From: Lysobacterales bacterium
GTDB taxonomy: Bacteria; Pseudomonadota; Gammaproteobacteria; Xanthomonadales; SZUA-5
DNA: 52,621 nucleotides
Assembly (NCBI GenBank): GCA_022844165.1
Contig: JALHMH010000003.1
Span: 196,269-248,889 of the forward strand
Direction of reading: 5' to 3'
Part shown: piece after piece, positions 15,989 to 23,140 of the stretch
Position numbering within the stretch: position 1 is the stretch's first letter
How the letters are laid out: each line of letters starts with the position of its first letter
Position numbers and translations under genes: made by a program
The notes under the pieces: generated by a model
The model's database searches: none
Told to the model about the DNA's origin: nothing
Seen by the model: the letters and a program-made list of their open reading frames with translations, nothing else

Positions 15989-17203
15989 ATGCCCGCCTTC
16001 CGCTTCAAAGCCGTGGCACCGAGCGGCGAGACAGTACAAGGTCAGATGGACGCTGCGTCAATCGATGAGGTGATTGCCAAGCTGCACGAGCAGGGCAACC
16101 TGCCGCTCGAAGCGGTACCGGCTGATCAGGCGCAGGGTTTTTCGCTGGCGACGCTGTTTCGTTCCAGCGGCGTCTCACAAAAGGATGTCGCTCAGTTCAC
16201 GCAACAACTGGCGACTTTGGTCAGCGCGGGCCTGCCGCTCGATCGTTCGTTGTTGGTACTCGCTGAACTCGCCGAATCACCGCGCCTGAAGCGCTTGGTC
16301 GATCGCGTACGCGACGAAGTGCGCGGCGGCATTTCGCTTTCGGAAGCGCTTGAGCGCCAGCATGGCGTGTTTTCGCGCCTGTACGTGAACATGGTGCGTG
16401 CCGGTGAGTTAGGCGGCACGCTCGATCACACGTTGACGCGCTTGTCGGAGTACCTGGAACGCAACCAGGAGCTCAAATCCAGTGTGGTATCGGCGCTGAT
16501 TTATCCTTGCATCCTGTTACTCCTGGCCGGCGGAGCGTTGATCTTCATGCTGGTGTATGTGATCCCGAATTTCATGCCATTGTTCGAGCAGTTAGGCGGC
16601 GATCTGCCGCTGCTGACTCAGATCGTTTTGGCGATGGCCAGCGTATTGCGCTTCGGTTGGTGGGCGATCATGTTGGTGATTGTCGGCATCGTTGTTTTTT
16701 TCCAACGGCAGTTCGCCGATCCGGTCAGTCGCCTCGTTTGGGACACACGGCTGCTCGATTTGCGCTGGGTTGGCGATTTGCTCACCAAGATCGATACGGC
16801 CCGTCTGGCGAGAACCGCTGGCACCCTGCTGAAGAACGGTGTGCCGCTGCTGTCGGCACTTTCGATCTCAAAGAACGTGCTCGGGAACTCGGCGCTGGCC
16901 GAGCAGGTCGAAATCGCCAATAAGGAAGTAAAGACCGGCGGCGGTCTGGCGCACGCGCTGGCGGCGAGCAAGCGGTTTCCCAGGCTGGCGCTGCAGATGA
17001 TCTCGGTCGGCGAGGAAACCGGGCATCTCGACGACATGTTGCTGCGTGCTGCAGATACCTATGATCGAGAAGTGCGCACCACGATCGACCGGCTGATGGC
17101 AGCCTTCGTACCGGTGATGACGATCTTGTTGGCAGGTTTCATCGCTGTGATCGTCATTTCGATGGTTTCGGCGATTCTGAGTTTGAACGAATTGGTTGGA
17201 TAA
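15989..17203 (+). CDS. gspF: type II secretion inner-membrane platform protein GspF
   Basis: A 404-residue platform protein linking the GspE ATPase to the pseudopilins. It starts MPAFRFKAVAPSGETVQGQM, the family N-terminus. Two T2SSF domains are seen: the first begins at about 70 (FTQQLATLVSAGLPLDRSL), the second at about 270 (RLARTAGTLLKNGVPLLSAL). Three membrane helices lie near residues 168-195, 215-240 and 372-400. The ATG at 15989 is chosen from the family start; the preceding codons belong to the heptamer-repeat spacer. It is followed by gspG after 11 bp. Confidence 0.95.
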   Translation: MPAFRFKAVAPSGETVQGQMDAASIDEVIAKLHEQGNLPLEAVPADQAQGFSLATLFRSSGVSQKDVAQFTQQLATLVSAGLPLDRSLLVLAELAESPRLKRLVDRVRDEVRGGISLSEALERQHGVFSRLYVNMVRAGELGGTLDHTLTRLSEYLERNQELKSSVVSALIYPCILLLLAGGALIFMLVYVIPNFMPLFEQLGGDLPLLTQIVLAMASVLRFGWWAIMLVIVGIVVFFQRQFADPVSRLVWDTRLLDLRWVGDLLTKIDTARLARTAGTLLKNGVPLLSALSISKNVLGNSALAEQVEIANKEVKTGGGLAHALAASKRFPRLALQMISVGEETGHLDDMLLRAADTYDREVRTTIDRLMAAFVPVMTILLAGFIAVIVISMVSAILSLNELVG

Positions 17204-17214
17204 CGGAGTGACAC

Positions 17215-17640
17215 ATGAAACGACGCGAATTACGCGCGATGGGACAGGGCGGCTTCAGCTTGATCGAAATGCTGCTGGTGCTGGGCATCATCGCGTTCAT
17301 TGCGACGATGCTCGCCACTAACATCTTCAAGAATCAGGAGTCGGCCAATGTGCGCGCCGCGCAAGCGGGCGTTCGAAAGGTCGCCACAGCTGTCGATCAG
17401 TTTTATTTGGATTCGGGCACTTTGCCTTCGAAGATTGAGGATTTGGCCACGCGGCCGGGCAACGCCACTAATTGGAATGGCCCATACATTAACCAGTCGC
17501 AAACGCTCGATCCTTGGAAAAACGCTTATGTGTTGAAGGTGCCCGGTGAAGGCGGACAGCCCTATGCGGTGATTTCGCTCGGAGCCGACAAAGCGCCCGG
17601 CGGCAAAGATAACGCTGCGGATATCGACAATAACCAGTGA
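17215..17640 (+). CDS. gspG: type II secretion major pseudopilin GspG
   Basis: A 141-residue prepilin. The prepilin peptidase site is G13/F14 in QGGFSLIEMLL with the conserved Glu at +5. The hydrophobic helix follows (about 14-36), then the GspG globular domain ending GADKAPGGKDNAADIDNN, where the aspartates form the calcium site of major pseudopilins. GGAG lies 6 bases before the ATG, the best ribosome-binding site in this part of the operon. This suits the most abundant pseudopilin. Two strong hairpins follow the stop codon (17657-17714), which could stabilise this upstream message. Confidence 0.95.
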   Translation: MKRRELRAMGQGGFSLIEMLLVLGIIAFIATMLATNIFKNQESANVRAAQAGVRKVATAVDQFYLDSGTLPSKIEDLATRPGNATNWNGPYINQSQTLDPWKNAYVLKVPGEGGQPYAVISLGADKAPGGKDNAADIDNNQ

Positions 17641-18275
17641 ACATACCCCCGGATGGGTCGCGCCAAGGCGCGACGCTGTTGTCTGTTCCCCGCAGCGGGC
17701 AGTGCGCTGCGGGGAAGCTCACTCGTCCGCATTGCGATTTCGCGCCTCATGATTCGGGTGACTCGATCGAAGCGGCGGATCATCGAGGCTTGAGGGAACA
17801 GCTGAAAGCGTCGCGCTCTGGCGCGAGCCACGGACAGTTGGGCTTTACGTTGCTGGAAATGATCGTCGTGCTGCTGATCATCGCCACCGCCGCAACGATG
17901 CTGGGCACCTCGATCGTCGGGCGGCTGGACAGCGTGCGCGTGGCGACCGCTGCGCGCGATGTCAGCTCAGCGCTGCGCCTGACGCGCAGCCAGGCGATTT
18001 TGAAGCGCGAAGAGATGTTTCTGGAAATCGATCTCGACAAGCGCACGTACACAGCGCCGGGCCGCGAGCCGGTGCAGTTGCCGGATGCGCTGGAATTGAA
18101 GCTGCTGACAGCCAGTACCGAAGTCGATAGCGGTAATGTCGGGCGCATCCGCTTTTTTGCCGACGGCGGCTCAACCGGTGGTCGCGTTACGCTGATGGCC
18201 GGCGCGCGCGAGTGGAAGGTCAATGTCTCTTGGCTGACCGGCGAGATTCAGCTCGACGATGGGCGCAAGGGATGA
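17637..18275 (+). CDS. gspH: type II secretion minor pseudopilin GspH
   Basis: The prepilin motif is GQLGFTLLEMIVVLL with Glu at +5, followed by a GspH-like beta-rich domain (about 143 mature residues). The start is uncertain. A GTG at 17637 overlaps the gspG stop (GTGA) but would give a 69-residue leader running through two strong hairpins. A TTG at 17790 would give an 18-residue leader, closer to normal prepilins. No ATG or GTG start lies between. The stop overlaps the gspI ATG (ATGA). GspH is part of the pseudopilus tip complex with I, J and K. Confidence 0.85.
   Translation: MNIPPDGSRQGATLLSVPRSGQCAAGKLTRPHCDFAPHDSGDSIEAADHRGLREQLKASRSGASHGQLGFTLLEMIVVLLIIATAATMLGTSIVGRLDSVRVATAARDVSSALRLTRSQAILKREEMFLEIDLDKRTYTAPGREPVQLPDALELKLLTASTEVDSGNVGRIRFFADGGSTGGRVTLMAGAREWKVNVSWLTGEIQLDDGRKG
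17657..17714 (+). promoter_or_regulatory. double hairpin after gspG (mRNA-stabilising or attenuating structure)
   Basis: GTCGCGCC (17657-17664) pairs perfectly with GGCGCGAC (17667-17674). CCCCGCAGCG (17688-17697) pairs perfectly with CGCTGCGGGG (17705-17714) across a 7-base loop. The second hairpin lies inside a larger 8-bp inverted repeat, CTGTTCCC (17683-17690) / GGGAACAG (17794-17801). There is no U-tract, so complete termination is unlikely. Differential expression of gspG over gspH is the natural reading (inference). Confidence 0.55.
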
Positions 18276-18685
18276 GCGCCGGGCGCCAACAAGGCGGCTT
18301 TACGCTCATCGAAGTGCTGGTGGCGTTTCTGGTCTTTGTCATGGTCTTTGGCGCAATTCTGGAAGCGCTTGGTATGGCGATGCGCAATACGCGGCGTTCG
18401 GCGGAGGTCAGCGAAGCAGCGCTTTGGGCGCAATCCAAACTCGATACCGTCGGCAATCTGGAGGAACTCAAAGACGCCAGCGACAGTGGTGAGTTCAACC
18501 AACGCTATCGTTGGCAGCTCGATGTTCGCAAAGTCGAAGTACCGCGCGACGATGGCCTCTCGGCCGATAGTTTTCCAGTCGAGCTGTATCGCGTTGAGCT
18601 GATCGTCAATTGGGGTGATGGCCGCCGTCAGAACGAGCAGCGTTTTGTAACAATGCGCAGTAAGCTCAAAGAGGGGCAGTTCTGA
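18272..18685 (+). CDS. gspI: type II secretion minor pseudopilin GspI
   Basis: A 137-residue prepilin starting MSAGRQQGGFTLIEVLVAF. It has a short leader, cleavage after Gly9 and Glu at +5. The helix and the family pattern AEVSEAALWAQSKLDTVGNLEEL follow. GspI nucleates the pseudopilus tip by binding GspJ and GspK. The start ATG overlaps the gspH stop (18272-18275) and the gspI stop overlaps the gspJ start (TGATG), so translation is coupled on both sides. Confidence 0.92.
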   Translation: MSAGRQQGGFTLIEVLVAFLVFVMVFGAILEALGMAMRNTRRSAEVSEAALWAQSKLDTVGNLEELKDASDSGEFNQRYRWQLDVRKVEVPRDDGLSADSFPVELYRVELIVNWGDGRRQNEQRFVTMRSKLKEGQF

Positions 18686-19461
18686 TGCATCTCTTACGGG
18701 GCACGGGGCGCGGGGCACGGGAAACGGGAGCGTGCGGGAACGCTGTTCGGGTTTCGGGGGTCGTTGGCACCCAAGCAGGCGACGGCCCGTGCCCCGAACT
18801 TCAGGGCAACCAGGCAGGCTTTACCCTCATCGAACTCCTCGTCGCCATGGCCCTCGTGGCGCTGCTGATGACCATGATCTACGAGGGGCTGCGCAGCGGC
18901 CAGCGGGCAGCGGAAACCGGGCAGGCGTTTATCGATCGCACCAATCGTGTGCGCATCACGCACGAGTTTTTACGCGGCCAGATCAGTCGCTTGATGCCGC
19001 TGCCATATAAGCAGGACAACACCAACGGCAAGCTTTTTATTTTTGAAGGCGATCAAGAACGGATTCGTTTTGTTGGCCCCATGCCTGGATACCTCGGTTT
19101 TGGCGGAGCGTATGTGCAGGAACTGGAGTTGATTCGCGATGGCGGCGCCAGGTCTCTGGTTTATCGCTATTGGCTGCTGAACGGGTTCGATGAAAAAGAC
19201 ATCGATACCGCCGAGCCGCCGGTACTTTTGCTCGAAGGTATCCGGGATGCGAGTTTTCGGTTCAAGGGCATCAACGCGGAAGGCAAAATCAGCGATTGGC
19301 GCAGCGATTGGGAAGACTCCCAACTGACTCCGCTGGTGGTCGAGCTGAAGATGGAAATGACCCGCGAAAGCCGTATGGAATGGCCGATTCTTGAAGTCGT
19401 CATGATGGTCGATGGTGGTTCGACGCGTGGTTTCAACGCTGGGTTTTTCCCGTCTGGTTAA
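18685..19461 (+). CDS. gspJ: type II secretion minor pseudopilin GspJ with extended, repeat-encoded leader
   Basis: The prepilin signature GFTLIELLVAMALVAL has its cleavage site at G45/F46 and is followed by a GspJ domain (about 213 mature residues). The leader is 45 residues, several times longer than usual. Codons between the ATG at 18685 and the cleavage site include no other ATG, GTG or TTG, so translation must start at 18685. It then reads through a CGGGGCA heptamer array (18697-18730). Loss or gain of one 7-base unit would shift the frame. Coupling to gspI is by TGATG. The tip function is that of the family. Confidence 0.88.
   Translation: MHLLRGTGRGARETGACGNAVRVSGVVGTQAGDGPCPELQGNQAGFTLIELLVAMALVALLMTMIYEGLRSGQRAAETGQAFIDRTNRVRITHEFLRGQISRLMPLPYKQDNTNGKLFIFEGDQERIRFVGPMPGYLGFGGAYVQELELIRDGGARSLVYRYWLLNGFDEKDIDTAEPPVLLLEGIRDASFRFKGINAEGKISDWRSDWEDSQLTPLVVELKMEMTRESRMEWPILEVVMMVDGGSTRGFNAGFFPSG
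18697..18796. repeat. CGGGGCA heptamer array with inverted tail, inside the gspJ leader
   Basis: Five tandem heptamers (CGGGGCA, CGGGGCG, CGGGGCA, CGGGAAA, CGGGAGC) occupy 18697-18731. CCGTGCCCCG at 18787-18796 is the perfect complement of CGGGGCACGG at 18711-18720. The design matches the insert at 15871-15951. Here the element is in frame with, and part of, the gspJ coding sequence. Confidence 0.75.
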
Positions 19462-19505
19462 ATGGGTCGCGTGTGTTGCAACCGCCTACGTTCAGCCACC
19501 AACCC

Positions 19506-19540
19506 AACCGCCAACCGCCAACCGCCAACCGCCAACCGCC
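19506..19540. repeat. AACCGCC heptamer, five perfect tandem copies
   Basis: Five exact copies of AACCGCC fill 19506-19540, preceded by a degenerate copy at about 19501. The array ends two bases before the likely gspK ATG (19543) and so takes the place of a ribosome-binding site. A second in-frame ATG at 19462, directly after the gspJ stop, would place the array inside the coding sequence. Confidence 0.85.
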
Positions 19541-19542
19541 CT

Positions 19543-20445
19543 ATGCCATCACCCACCCAACAACGCGGAATCGCCCTGGTCATGGTGCTCTGGGTGTGCA
19601 TTCTGATCGCTGTACTGCTGGCGAGTTTTTCGATCAGCGCGCGAATCGAGGCACTGCAGGGCCGCAATTTGCTGGATGCCACCCGCGCCCGTTATGCAGC
19701 AGAAGCGGGCCTGCATCGCGCCGCCTATGAGCTGCGCGGCAATAATCCGGAAACGCGCTGGGTAGCGGATGGGCGCCCGTATGAGATCGAATTTGAAGGC
19801 GCCACAGTCACCATCGAGATTTATGATGAAACGGGCAAAGTCGACTTGAACGTTGCGGATCCGATCACACTGACTGCGCTGTTCGAGTCTGGGGGCCTCA
19901 ACCAATTGGATGCCGAAGCGCTGGCTGGTGCGGTGATGGACTGGCGCGATCCCGATGAGCTGCTCAATCCCAATGGTGCCGAAGCCAACGAGTACGAAGC
20001 CGCAGGCCGTTCCTACAAGCCGCGCAATGCGCCATTCGAAACCGTCTCTGAAGTGCAACAAGTGCTTGGGATGAGTTTCGAATTGTATCGGGAACTTGAA
20101 CCGCTGATGACCATCTACTCTGGACGCGCGCAGCCTAATCCGGCATTCGCGTCGCCCCAAGTTCTGGCTCTGTTACCCGGTATGTCGCCTGATCTCGTTG
20201 ATCTTTTTGTGCAACAGCGCCAAATTCCGGCCGGACCTAGCGGGCAGGCAGCGCTGCCATTGGTCTTGCCAGACGGCACGCCGGTGGTAGCACAGGGCGG
20301 GGGGCTTACGTACACTATCCGGTCCGCTGCAACCTTGCCTGGTAGCGCCACCGCCAGCCTCGAAGCAACCATTCGTTTGGGCGCGAGCATGGTGGCGCGG
20401 CGACCATTTCGAATTGTTCGTTGGCGCGATGGCGAGGCTAAATGA
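19543..20445 (+). CDS. gspK: type II secretion tip pseudopilin GspK
   Basis: A 300-residue minor pseudopilin. The leader MPSPTQQRG is followed by IALVMVLWVCILIAVLLASF. As usual for GspK, the Glu at +5 is missing, which fits its place at the filament tip. The large periplasmic region includes GKVDLNVADPITLTALF, an AMDWRD-like helix (GAVMDWRDPDELLNPNGAE, probable Ca-binding part) and a T2SSK SAM-like domain. The ATG at 19543 is favoured, but an in-frame ATG at 19462 abuts the gspJ stop and cannot be excluded. No Shine-Dalgarno lies before 19543 because the heptamer array is there. Confidence 0.92.
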   Translation: MPSPTQQRGIALVMVLWVCILIAVLLASFSISARIEALQGRNLLDATRARYAAEAGLHRAAYELRGNNPETRWVADGRPYEIEFEGATVTIEIYDETGKVDLNVADPITLTALFESGGLNQLDAEALAGAVMDWRDPDELLNPNGAEANEYEAAGRSYKPRNAPFETVSEVQQVLGMSFELYRELEPLMTIYSGRAQPNPAFASPQVLALLPGMSPDLVDLFVQQRQIPAGPSGQAALPLVLPDGTPVVAQGGGLTYTIRSAATLPGSATASLEATIRLGASMVARRPFRIVRWRDGEAK

Positions 20446-20651
20446 GCCGTCGGTGCGCTCACAAAATGGGCGTTAGGGTGTAGAGCGGGCGACTATCGTT
20501 GTTCGGAGATAGCTAGGCCCGACTCTCGTGTTCACGACGATCGGGGGCAGGGAGGAGGCGGGAAGGTGGTCACCGTTTTAGGGTCGTCGGCGAGCGCACC
20601 CACGCATCGTCGCTTCGAGGCCTGGCCTCGCCTGGATTGATTTGGAATTCG
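20446..20651. other. 206-bp spacer inside the T2SS operon (gspK/gspL)
   Basis: This spacer is unusually long for an operon in which most other genes overlap. It contains short inverted repeats: CTATC/GATAG around 20491-20511, TCGTGTTCACGA around 20529, and the 15-base palindrome CGAGGCCTGGCCTCG at 20616-20630. No coding sequence and no clear promoter or U-tract terminator was seen. An internal promoter for gspL-D is possible. Confidence 0.4.
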
Positions 20652-21788
20652 ATGCTCGACGTAGTTCAAAAGCCTCTGCGCCGCTTTCGGCAGCGCTACG
20701 ACAAGAGTGGATTGAAGCAGTTCTTGTCATGGTGGTACGCCGAACTCGTCGGCATGTTGCCGACGGGTTTGCGTGCGTTGCTGAGCAGCGATCGCGCTCA
20801 CCTGGCCATTACGCCATTGGATACGGGATGGCGCGTGGATCGTGTTCGCGGCGGCAGGGTTGAAGAATCGCAAGGGGCGGAAACCCAGGAAGGGTTGACT
20901 CAGGCGTTGACGGCGCTGACGCCGGAGGGCGAAACGCCCTTGCAGGTTCTGGTGCTGCCGCAATCGAGTGTGTTACGTCGTCGTGTCAATCTGCCGGCAG
21001 CGGCCGAAGAACATCTTGAAAAGGTGCTGGGCTTCGAAATGGATCGGCAAACGCCGTTTCGCGCGGACCAGCTCTACGTCGATTCGTACATCGCCAAGCG
21101 CGATGCAACGGCGCGTACTCTGCTTGTCGATATGCTGGCAATACCGCGAGCGGCGCTCGATCAGCGCCTGGCGGCGCTTGGCAACATTGCCCTGGACGGG
21201 GTCGATGTCGCTGGGCCTGAAGGTTTGGCAGGCTTCAATATTTTACCGGGCGAACGTCGCGCACGACGGACCAACCAGCGCCTGCGTATCAACGTCATTC
21301 TTGCGATCAGCGCCGTCGCGCTGCTTTGGCTGGTGATGTGGCAGTCGTTGCAGTTGCGCGAGAGCGCCATATCGAATCTCGCGGAGACCATGGATGAGTC
21401 GCGGTTGCAAGCCACGCAAACGACTGAGCTGAAGCGCCAGCTGCGCGATGCGATTGAAGGTGCGAACTTCCTGGCGAAAAAGAAGTCCGAACAACCCATT
21501 TCGGTGGATGTGCTGAACGAGATCACGCAACTCGTTCCGGACGACACCTGGTTGGAACGCGTCAGCTTCACGCAGACTGACAAGGCGATGCAGGTACAGT
21601 TGCAAGGGCAGTCGGCGCGCGCGGACAAATTGATCGGCCTTTTGACCAAGAGCAAGTGCCTGACCAATCCACAATTCATCGGCATCATTCAACCCGACGG
21701 CGCCACCGGTAAGGAGCGCTTCACTTTGTCCGCAGACCTGAGAACGGGGGTGTGTCATGGCGCTGACGCTGTTGCCGCCACCCGGTAA
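20652..21788 (+). CDS. gspL: type II secretion assembly protein GspL (PilN-like C-terminus)
   Basis: A 378-residue bitopic inner-membrane protein. The cytoplasmic part (about 1-210) corresponds to the actin-like domain that holds GspE. One membrane helix follows (LRINVILAISAVALLWLVMW, about 212-231), then a periplasmic PilN/ferredoxin-like domain (ISVDVLNEITQLVPDDTWLERVSF). It matches XpsL in length and position. The ATG at 20652 is preferred over a TTG five codons earlier. It overlaps gspM by 32 bp. Confidence 0.88.
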   Translation: MLDVVQKPLRRFRQRYDKSGLKQFLSWWYAELVGMLPTGLRALLSSDRAHLAITPLDTGWRVDRVRGGRVEESQGAETQEGLTQALTALTPEGETPLQVLVLPQSSVLRRRVNLPAAAEEHLEKVLGFEMDRQTPFRADQLYVDSYIAKRDATARTLLVDMLAIPRAALDQRLAALGNIALDGVDVAGPEGLAGFNILPGERRARRTNQRLRINVILAISAVALLWLVMWQSLQLRESAISNLAETMDESRLQATQTTELKRQLRDAIEGANFLAKKKSEQPISVDVLNEITQLVPDDTWLERVSFTQTDKAMQVQLQGQSARADKLIGLLTKSKCLTNPQFIGIIQPDGATGKERFTLSADLRTGVCHGADAVAATR

Positions 21789-22365
21789 GGGCAGGCCGGT
21801 TGCGATCGGCTTGTTGCTGCTGGTGCTGGCGATCATTTATTTCGCGCTGTTTCACGGTTTCATTGTGCAGCATCTGGCATATGCGGAAACGCTGTCCGTA
21901 GATAAGACCAACGAGCTCCGATTCCGCCAGATCGCCGCTCAGCGTGCCGATGTTCAGGCGCGACTTGGGGAAGTGCGGCAGTTCCAGGCTGGCGCGAACT
22001 ATTTTTTGCCTGAAGACAGCTTCGATCTCGCGGCCGCAAACCTCAACAGCCAGCTCAAACAGATCATCACCGACAAGGCGCGCGACGCACAGCGCTGCCA
22101 ATTGACCAGCAGCCAGAACGAGCGGCCAACCGCCGCCGAACCCTACCAGCGCGTCGTGGTCAAGGTGCGCATGCGCTGCGATCTGGACGATCTCACCGAG
22201 GTTCTTTACGAGCTGGAGAACGCAACGCCGTTCTTGTTCATTACCGAGTTGAATCTCTACCAGCAGCAGATGTTCCAGGGCGGAATGCCGCAGCCGAACT
22301 TGGGTGATCTTGACATCCGCTTCGATTTGTTCGGTTACATCCGCAAACCTGGAGGTCAGGGATGA
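21757..22365 (+). CDS. gspM: type II secretion protein GspM
   Basis: A 202-residue protein with one N-terminal membrane helix (about 16-37) and a periplasmic coiled coil plus a small alpha-beta domain (RVVVKVRMRCDLDDLTEVLYELENATPFLFI). This is the PilO/GspM layout. It pairs with GspL in the inner-membrane platform. It overlaps gspL by 32 bp and the next gene by 4 bp (ATGA). Identity rests on position and topology more than on strong sequence signatures. Confidence 0.85.
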   Translation: MALTLLPPPGKGRPVAIGLLLLVLAIIYFALFHGFIVQHLAYAETLSVDKTNELRFRQIAAQRADVQARLGEVRQFQAGANYFLPEDSFDLAAANLNSQLKQIITDKARDAQRCQLTSSQNERPTAAEPYQRVVVKVRMRCDLDDLTEVLYELENATPFLFITELNLYQQQMFQGGMPQPNLGDLDIRFDLFGYIRKPGGQG

Positions 22366-23114
22366 AGCGCGACCTCGGTGCCTGGATTACGCCGATTCTC
22401 GGTGGCATTTGCAGCTGCCTGGGATTGATTGCAGCACTGCAGGCGCTTGGCGTGGGCGGTGGGTTCTCGGTACTCCCGGCCACCAGTCTGGCGCTGGAAG
22501 AAGATCTCAAACAGCCGTTGACGCAGTCGGAGTTCAAGCTGCCGCCGTTTACTCAATACGCCGAGATTGCGCAGCGCCCGATTTTCAATTCCGATCGCAA
22601 GCCGCGACCGATCGAAGCGATCGCAGCTGTGCCGGGCGGCGAAGAACCGCCGCCAGTCGCACTCAACATCACTTTGCTTGGTGTGTTGCTTGAGAACGAA
22701 AAGAAAATCGCCATCTTCCGCGACAACAGCAAGAGCACCACGGTACGCGCCAAAGTCGGGATGCCATTGCCTGGCGAACTGGCCGGCTGGACATTGCAGG
22801 AACTTGAGCCGCGCAAAGCCGTCTTTGACGGTGGCCCCCAGCAAGGTACGGCCGAGGTCAAGCTGGATGTGACCAAAGCGCCCACGGGGGCGCCACCTCC
22901 GGCGCCAATGCAAGCCATAAACCCAGGTGTGCCGCCGCAGCCACCGCCACAGCCCGGACAAGCCATGCCAACGGCGCAGCCTGGACAACCGGGGCAAGTA
23001 TCGCCAGAGGAGGCGGCGCGTCAAGCCGAAGTGCAAAGAATCATCGAGCAGCGTCGTGCGCAGATGCGCGCGGAAGCAGAAAAAATGAGTCAGCAGCAAG
23101 GGCAGCAACAATGA
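22362..23114 (+). CDS. gspN: type II secretion protein GspN (XpsN-like, GspC-type HR domain)
   Basis: A 250-residue bitopic protein: a membrane helix (about 9-30), then a periplasmic homology-region-like domain. The marker AQRPIFNSDRKPRP is followed by VALNITLLGVLLENEKKIAIFRDN and W-L-E/V strands, as in GspC/PilP HR domains that bind the secretin. The Pro/Gln/Gly-rich C-terminus (from about 175) ends in a charged helix and a Gln run. In Xanthomonas the gene at this place is xpsN, which takes the role of GspC. GGAGG lies 6 bases before the ATG. ATGA overlaps occur on both sides. Confidence 0.85.
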   Translation: MKRDLGAWITPILGGICSCLGLIAALQALGVGGGFSVLPATSLALEEDLKQPLTQSEFKLPPFTQYAEIAQRPIFNSDRKPRPIEAIAAVPGGEEPPPVALNITLLGVLLENEKKIAIFRDNSKSTTVRAKVGMPLPGELAGWTLQELEPRKAVFDGGPQQGTAEVKLDVTKAPTGAPPPAPMQAINPGVPPQPPPQPGQAMPTAQPGQPGQVSPEEAARQAEVQRIIEQRRAQMRAEAEKMSQQQGQQQ

Positions 23115-23140
23115 CAGGCGCTGTCCAAAAGGAGAGTTGG

